Shown piece after piece: positions 13,961 through 17,597 of a DNA stretch of 17,597 bases. The stretch is from NCBI GenBank assembly GCA_018262135.1, contig JAGTSD010000002.1, forward strand, positions 1 to 17,597. Reading direction: 5' to 3'. The stretch comes from Pseudomonadota bacterium (GTDB lineage: Bacteria; Pseudomonadota; Gammaproteobacteria; Competibacterales; Competibacteraceae). Made by a program: the position numbers and the translations under genes. Position 1 is the first letter of the stretch; the number at the start of each line of letters is the position of its first letter. A model generated the notes under the pieces. The model was not told where the DNA came from. It ran no database searches and saw nothing but the letters and a program-made list of their open reading frames with translations.

Positions 13961-14512
13961 TCAGGGGTTGAGAGTTTGGTTCGCCAGCCAGTCGCGGATG
14001 GCAGCATGACTTTCCATGGGTTCCGATGGCTGGCCGCGCCGCGCCAGCCAGTCGCGGACGGCTGGACCGGTGCCAAGAGTCCAGGGCTTCAGTCGTTCGA
14101 CCGGCACCCGTTTGATGTCGGCCAGTTCCTCGCCCAGCGTGATTTTACCCCGCGCCGGAACGTGGTAGGCCAGGATCAACTGGTTCATCTCGAAAAAGGC
14201 GTAGTTGCCGATGAAGTGGGCAGCGACAGCGTCCAGGCCCAGTTCTTCCTGCACCTCGCGCCGGATGGCGGCGTCCGGTGTTTCCCCTTTCTCCAGAAAG
14301 CCGGTGATCAACCCGTACATCTTCTCCGGCCAGCTTTTGTTACGGGCCAGGATGATCGTCCCATCGAGTTCGACGATGGCGGCGACGATCGGCACGGGAT
14401 TGTCCCAGTGGACGTAACCACAGCCGGCGGCGACGCAGCGCTGTCGGAGTCGGCCATTGACATCGGCGGGTTGGAGCGGCTGGCCGCATCGCAGACAGAA
14501 GTGGACTGGCAT
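13961..14512 (-). CDS. Zinc-ribbon Nudix hydrolase
   Basis: The 183-aa product has an N-terminal zinc ribbon (C6, C9, C26, C31), then a Nudix domain with the box G71-FLEKGETPDAAIRREVQEE-L91-G92, which keeps the catalytic REVQEE residues (85-90). Such enzymes hydrolyse nucleoside diphosphates linked to another moiety. The NudC-specific SQPWPFP motif is missing; the matching region reads GNYAFFEMNQLILAYH, so NADH pyrophosphatase activity should not be assumed. The C-terminus carries a short internal repeat, AVRDWLA (151-157) and AIRDWLA (171-177), reflected at DNA level 60 bp apart. It starts at ATG 14510-14512 and is followed 14 bp later by the acyltransferase gene. It diverges from argF across a 157-bp gap. 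Confidence 0.94.
   Translation of the reverse strand: MPVHFCLRCGQPLQPADVNGRLRQRCVAAGCGYVHWDNPVPIVAAIVELDGTIILARNKSWPEKMYGLITGFLEKGETPDAAIRREVQEELGLDAVAAHFIGNYAFFEMNQLILAYHVPARGKITLGEELADIKRVPVERLKPWTLGTGPAVRDWLARRGQPSEPMESHAAIRDWLANQTLNP
13982..14058. repeat. Direct repeat pair inside the Nudix gene 3' end
   Basis: The 17-mer CGCCAGCCAGTCGCGGA occurs at 13982-13998 and again at 14042-14058, exactly 60 bp apart, and similarity continues for a few bases (TGGC against CGGC). The offset is a whole number of codons, so each copy encodes RDWLA in frame. It looks like a small in-frame duplication that lengthened the protein by about 20 residues. Confidence 0.8.
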
Positions 14513-14569
14513 CGGCAGGAATCCTGGGTCATGAGGAACGCGACGTGGAGAGTGAAATCCCGGCTTGTG

Positions 14570-14598
14570 CGGACCTGTGGAAAAAATTAGCCTATAAT
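14570..14598 (+). promoter_or_regulatory. argF promoter
   Basis: A perfect TATAAT lies at 14593-14598 in an AT-rich stretch that follows GTGGAAAAAATTAGCC. The -35 at 17-bp spacing (14570-14575, CGGACC) keeps only the central GAC. TTGTGC at 14565-14570 is nearer consensus but 22 bp away. Transcription should start near 14605. No ARG box could be recognised with confidence. Confidence 0.7.
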
Positions 14599-14609
14599 CT
14601 TTTTTTGCG

Positions 14610-14644
14610 CGGCAGCTCGATTCGATGCTGCCGTTTTGGTTTTA
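14610..14644 (+). terminator. Terminator-like hairpin in the argF leader
   Basis: CGGCAGC (14610-14616) pairs perfectly with GCTGCCG (14627-14633) around a 10-base loop, and GTTTTGGTTTTA follows directly. This has the shape of a Rho-independent terminator, but it lies about 5 bp after the expected argF transcription start and 26 bp before its ATG. It may be an attenuator, a protective 5' stem-loop, or a chance structure. No coding upstream gene on this strand needs a terminator here. Confidence 0.5.
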
Positions 14645-14669
14645 GCGAACGGCTCGCGGACTAATTCTA

Positions 14670-15590
14670 ATGAAACCACGCCATTTTCTCAGCCTGTTCG
14701 ATCTGACGCCCGCCGAATTGCAGCACCTGCTGCGGCGCGCCAGCGCGTTGAAAACTCTGCACCGGCGCGGCGAGCGCTACACCCCATTTCCGGGGAAAAT
14801 ATTGGCCATGATCTTCGAGAAGGCATCCACCCGCACCCGGGTGTCCTTTGAGGCCGGCATCGCGCAACTGGGCGGCAGCGCCATCTTCCTGTCGCCGCAG
14901 GATACCCAGTTGGGCCGGGGCGAGCCGATTGAAGATACGGCGCGGGTGCTGTCGGGCATGGTGGACCTGGTGATGATTCGCACCTTCGACCACGCCAGGG
15001 TGGAACGCTTCGCCGCGCATTCCAGGGTTCCGGTCATCAATGGCCTGACCGATTACAACCATCCCTGCCAGTTGCTGGCCGATCTCCTGACCTTCACCGA
15101 GCATCGCGGCGACCTTCGCGGCCGCACCGTGGCCTGGATCGGCGACGGCAACAACATGTGCAACAGCTATCTCAAGGCCGCCATTCGGTGCGATTTCCAG
15201 TTGCGCATCGCCGTCGCGCCCGGCTACGAGCCGGATGCGAAACTGCTCGAGCAGGCCGCAGGCCGGGTGATCCTGTTGCGCGATCCACTGGCCGCTGCCC
15301 GGGATGCCGACCTGGTCGCCACCGATGTGTGGTCGAGCATGGGAAAGGAAGCCCAACAGCAGCGGCGGGCACGGGATTTCGCCGGCTATCAGGTCACCGC
15401 CGAGGTGATGGCCCAGGCCAGGCCCGATGCGATCTTCCTCCACTGCCTGCCGGCGCACCGGGGCGAAGAGGTCAGCGCCGAGGTGATTGATGGCCCGCAA
15501 AGCCGGGTCTGGGACGAGGCCGAGAATCGCCTGCACGCCCAGAAGGCGCTGATGGAATTTCTGCTGCTGGGCGAGGTCGCACCGTTATAA
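14670..15590 (+). CDS. argF: Ornithine carbamoyltransferase
   Basis: ArgF joins ornithine and carbamoyl phosphate to make citrulline in arginine biosynthesis, in the cytoplasm. The 306-aa product has the carbamoyl-phosphate loop STRTR at 53-57, [18 protein letters not shown] (73-90), the HPCQ motif at 131-134, the ornithine-binding DVWSSMG (219-225) and [11 protein letters not shown] (258-268) with Cys259, and R288 near the end. All substrate residues I can recognise are present. Its length suits a biosynthetic trimeric enzyme (OTC type rather than aspartate carbamoyltransferase). ATG 14670 gives the family start [12 protein letters not shown]; the Shine-Dalgarno is poor. It stands alone, with its own promoter upstream and a GC-rich hairpin 14 bp after its stop. 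Confidence 0.97.
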   Translation: MKPRHFLSLFDLTPAELQHLLRRASALKTLHRRGERYTPFPGKILAMIFEKASTRTRVSFEAGIAQLGGSAIFLSPQDTQLGRGEPIEDTARVLSGMVDLVMIRTFDHARVERFAAHSRVPVINGLTDYNHPCQLLADLLTFTEHRGDLRGRTVAWIGDGNNMCNSYLKAAIRCDFQLRIAVAPGYEPDAKLLEQAAGRVILLRDPLAAARDADLVATDVWSSMGKEAQQQRRARDFAGYQVTAEVMAQARPDAIFLHCLPAHRGEEVSAEVIDGPQSRVWDEAENRLHAQKALMEFLLLGEVAPL

Positions 15591-15603
15591 TCCCGCCCCA
15601 TGG

Positions 15604-15631
15604 GCCCGCGCCGATGCGGTCTGGCGCGGGC
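15604..15631. terminator. GC-rich hairpin after argF
   Basis: GCCCGCGCC (15604-15612) pairs perfectly over 9 bp with GGCGCGGGC (15623-15631) around a 10-base loop. It begins 14 bp after the argF stop, where a terminator is expected, but no U-run follows. It could terminate weakly, act as a 3' stability element, or depend on Rho. Confidence 0.5.
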
Positions 15632-15647
15632 GCGGGAGAATCTGATA

Positions 15648-15665
15648 AATTAGCGATTGCTAATT
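15648..15665. promoter_or_regulatory. Perfect AT-rich palindrome, operator-like, upstream of rsxA
   Basis: AATTAGCGATTGCTAATT has 7-bp arms with a 4-bp centre (GATT). Its right end runs into TTGTCA (15664-15669), a good -35 hexamer (5 of 6), although no clear -10 follows at 16-18 bp. Its left side overlaps TAAATT (15645-15650), a possible -10. A dimeric regulator could bind here and control rsxA. A second hairpin, CCAGCG (15731-15736) / CGCTGG (15742-15747), lies further down the leader. Confidence 0.5.
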
Positions 15666-15808
15666 GTCATTGCTTCACGCGGCATCGTGCATCCATCCTA
15701 CCATCCCCTACCACTTGCGGTTTTTTCCGACCAGCGCCCGCCGCTGGAGTCGTTTGAGCCGGTCCTACTTTCCCGCTCGGGCTGTGCTGTCCGAGAGCGT
15801 CGCCCGTC

Positions 15809-16390
15809 ATGAAAGAATATGCCCTGATCCTGATCAGCACGATTCTGGTCAACAACTACGTTCTGGTGAAATTTCTGGGACTATGTCCCTTCATGGGAGT
15901 TTCCCGCAAACTGGAGGCCGCCATGGGCATGGGGCTGGCGACCACCTTCGTCCTCACCCTGTCGTCCATCTGCGCCTACCTGACCGACCATTACCTGCTG
16001 ATCCCGCTGGGCCTGGAATATCTGCGCACCATCGCCTTCATCCTGGTCATCGCCGTGGTAGTGCAGTTCACCGAGATGGTGGTGCATAAAACCAGCCCCT
16101 TGCTGTATCAGGCCCTCGGTATTTATCTGCCGCTGATCACCACCAATTGCGCGGTGCTGGCAGCGGCGCTGCTGAACGTGCAGGAGCGGCATGATTTCAT
16201 CGCGTCCGCACTGTACGGCTTTGGAGCGGCGGTTGGGTTTTCGCTGGTGATGGTGCTGTTCGCGGCCATGCGCGAACGAATCGTGGTCGCCGATGTGCCG
16301 GCGCATTTTCGCGGGCCGGCCATCACCCTGATTACGGCGGGCCTGATGTCGCTGGCATTCATGGGCTTTTCCGGTCTGGTCAGAGGTTGA
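15809..16390 (+). CDS. rsxA: Rsx/Rnf electron transport complex subunit A
   Basis: RsxA (RnfA) is an integral inner-membrane subunit of the ion-translocating NADH:ferredoxin oxidoreductase complex, also linked to SoxR reduction in E. coli. The 193-aa product is almost all hydrophobic, with about six membrane helices. It begins [20 protein letters not shown], then [12 protein letters not shown] with Cys26, and [12 protein letters not shown] with Cys114. These two Cys positions are conserved in the RnfA/NqrE family, where they help bind an iron-sulfur cluster within the membrane. Length matches E. coli RsxA (193). ATG 15809 is the family start. The 218-bp leader contains hairpins and a palindrome. 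rsxB begins immediately after the stop. Confidence 0.97.
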   Translation: MKEYALILISTILVNNYVLVKFLGLCPFMGVSRKLEAAMGMGLATTFVLTLSSICAYLTDHYLLIPLGLEYLRTIAFILVIAVVVQFTEMVVHKTSPLLYQALGIYLPLITTNCAVLAAALLNVQERHDFIASALYGFGAAVGFSLVMVLFAAMRERIVVADVPAHFRGPAITLITAGLMSLAFMGFSGLVRG

Positions 16391-16395
16391 ATATT

Positions 16396-16947
16396 ATGGT
16401 TGTCGCTATTCTTGCGCTGAGCGCGCTGGCGGGCGCGTCGGGTTTGTTGCTGGGTTTCGCCGCGATCCGGTTCAAGGTCGAGGGCGACCCCATCGTCGAG
16501 AAAATCGAGGCCATTCTGCCGCAGACCCAGTGCGGCCAATGCGGTTACGCCGGCTGTAAGCCTTACGCCGAGGCCATCGCCGCCGGCGAGGCGGAGATCA
16601 ACCTGTGCCCGCCCGGCGGCGCGAGCGGCGTCGCGGCCCTGGCCGATTTGCTGGGCCGCGAGATTCCACCGCTCAATGGCGGGACCGGCGCCGAGAAGCC
16701 CAAAATGGTCGCAGTCATCGACGAGCAGAGTTGCATCGGCTGCACGCTGTGCATCCAGGCTTGTCCGGTAGACGCCATTCTCGGCGCGGCCAAGCACATG
16801 CACACCGTCATCGCCCGCGAATGCACCGGCTGCGAGCTGTGCGTGGCGCCCTGCCCGGTGGACTGCATCCGCATGAAACCCATCGCGGAAACTATCACGA
16901 CCTGGAAATGGGGCTATCCCGGCGCCGCCGCCCGGGCCGCCGCATGA
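16396..16947 (+). CDS. rsxB: Rsx/Rnf electron transport complex subunit B (ferredoxin-like)
   Basis: RsxB (RnfB) carries electrons through several iron-sulfur clusters on the cytoplasmic side. From ATG 16396 the product has 183 aa. A membrane anchor at about 2-22 is followed by a [4Fe-4S] motif C46-x2-C49-x4-C54-x16-C71 ([17 protein letters not shown]). Two ferredoxin motifs come next: [12 protein letters not shown] (C113, C116, C119, C123) and [12 protein letters not shown] (C143, C146, C149, C153). All 12 ligands are present. ATG 16396 has AGAGG 9 bases upstream. A TTG at 16387, overlapping the rsxA stop, would add MNI and match the E. coli N-terminal length, but the purine run would abut it with no spacing, so it is the second choice. 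rsxC overlaps by ATGA. Confidence 0.96.
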   Translation: MVVAILALSALAGASGLLLGFAAIRFKVEGDPIVEKIEAILPQTQCGQCGYAGCKPYAEAIAAGEAEINLCPPGGASGVAALADLLGREIPPLNGGTGAEKPKMVAVIDEQSCIGCTLCIQACPVDAILGAAKHMHTVIARECTGCELCVAPCPVDCIRMKPIAETITTWKWGYPGAAARAAA

Positions 16948-17597
16948 GCGCGCTGTTTCCCTTCCACGGCGGTCTCAAGACCGTCCGCCACAAGAGCGAA
17001 TCCAACACGCTCCCCATCGAACCCGGCCCGCTGCCGCGCCGGTTGATCGTGCCGCTGCGCCAGCACATGGGCAACGCCGCCAAGCCCTGCGTCCAGCCCG
17101 GCGACCGGGTGTTGAAAGGCCAGATGATCGGCCAGGCCGACGGCTACATCAGCGCCGCCGTCCATGCGCCGAGTTCCGGGATGGTAGCAGCGGTAGACTC
17201 GCAGCCGGTGCCGCATCCCTCCGGCCTTTCCGATCTGTGCGTGACTATCGAGACCGACGGCGAGGACCGCTGGATCGAGCGTCAGCCGCTGGATTACCGC
17301 CAGTTGCATTCCAGCGACCTGCGCAACGCCCTGCGCAACGCCGGGGTGGTCGGTCTGGGCGGGGCGGCGTTTCCCAGCGCGGTCAAGCTCAATCCCGGCG
17401 GTCATTGCGAGCAGGTGGAGACCCTGATCCTGAATGGGGCTGAGTGCGAGCCATGGATCACCTGCGACGACCGGATCATGCGCGAGCGGGCGGCGGACAT
17501 CGTCGCCGGCCTGGCGATCATGGCGCATCTGCTGGAGCCGCGCGAGGTGCTGATCGGCATCGAGGAGGACAAGCCGGAAGCCATCGCCGCCATGACC
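16944..17597 (+). CDS. rsxC: Rsx/Rnf electron transport complex subunit C (3' end outside window)
   Basis: The ATG at 16944 overlaps the rsxB stop (ATGA), and the frame stays open to the window end, giving the first 218 residues. The sequence starts [20 protein letters not shown], typical of RsxC/RnfC. An RnfC N-terminal barrel-sandwich-like domain follows, with [15 protein letters not shown] (50-64) and [12 protein letters not shown] (73-84). The start of the NADH/FMN-binding Complex1_51K-like domain shows [16 protein letters not shown] (134-149) and [17 protein letters not shown] (161-177). The protein oxidises NADH and passes electrons to RsxB. The C-terminal ferredoxin motifs and any Ala/Lys-rich tail lie beyond the window, so intactness cannot be judged. 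Confidence 0.96.
   Translation, partial: MSALFPFHGGLKTVRHKSESNTLPIEPGPLPRRLIVPLRQHMGNAAKPCVQPGDRVLKGQMIGQADGYISAAVHAPSSGMVAAVDSQPVPHPSGLSDLCVTIETDGEDRWIERQPLDYRQLHSSDLRNALRNAGVVGLGGAAFPSAVKLNPGGHCEQVETLILNGAECEPWITCDDRIMRERAADIVAGLAIMAHLLEPREVLIGIEEDKPEAIAAMT

Noticed and set aside
13961..14512. Assignment of the Nudix gene as nudC (NADH pyrophosphatase)
   Set aside because: The zinc ribbon and Nudix box fit, but the SQPWPFP motif that defines NudC after the Nudix box is absent and the protein is much shorter than NudC.

Overview
The window reads as chromosomal DNA from a GC-rich gammaproteobacterium. The gene order kdsD-kdsC-lptC-lptA-lptB-rpoN-hpf-ptsN-(hprK)-rapZ-ptsH-ptsI is the proteobacterial LPS-transport/RpoN/nitrogen-PTS neighbourhood. 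An rsxABC (rnfABC) electron-transport operon of the gammaproteobacterial type follows at the right end. The presence of hprK and a full Enzyme I beside rapZ, which enteric bacteria lack, argues against Enterobacterales. A Chromatiales- or Competibacteraceae-like lineage is my guess, but the sequence alone does not settle it.

Layout. Positions 1-195 hold the 3' end of a small PH-like protein gene. A small uncharacterised gene (431-652) and a membrane-anchored zinc metallopeptidase gene of the YpfJ family (672-1520) follow on the + strand. They converge on a minus-strand gene for an AAA-ATPase/PD-(D/E)XK nuclease fusion protein (1562-3106), the most accessory-looking gene here. The main + strand block runs from 3267 to 13035. 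It first makes Kdo precursors (KdsD, KdsC) and the LPS transport parts LptC, LptA and LptB. After a promoter-like gap it encodes sigma-54, the hibernation factor HPF, EIIA-Ntr, HPr kinase/phosphorylase, RapZ, an HPr/NPr carrier and Enzyme I. On the minus strand, a zinc-ribbon Nudix hydrolase (13961-14512) and a PlsC-type acyltransferase (13032-13946) form a pair. The acyltransferase stop codon overlaps the ptsI stop codon tail to tail. argF (14670-15590) has its own promoter and a terminator-like hairpin in its leader. After a 218-bp gap with several inverted repeats come rsxA, rsxB and the first 218 codons of rsxC, cut off by the window end.

How the genes work together. The first half of the main block builds the outer-membrane lipopolysaccharide: Kdo8P precursor chemistry, then the inner-membrane/periplasmic Lpt bridge and its ATPase. 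The second half looks like a regulatory phosphotransferase chain. Enzyme I would pass phosphate from PEP to an HPr that keeps both His15 and Ser46, and on to EIIA-Ntr (His67). HprK/P could modify Ser46, and RapZ could sense amino-sugar status. No sugar permease (EIIB/EIIC) is present and no EIIA-Man gene lies between rapZ and ptsH, so the chain looks regulatory rather than for sugar uptake. I found no CRISPR array, insertion sequence, phage, rRNA or complete tRNA. I see no clear novel multi-gene system. The points most worth checking are the PTS configuration, the RapZ C-terminus, the argF leader hairpin, the operator-like palindrome before rsxA, and the nuclease gene.
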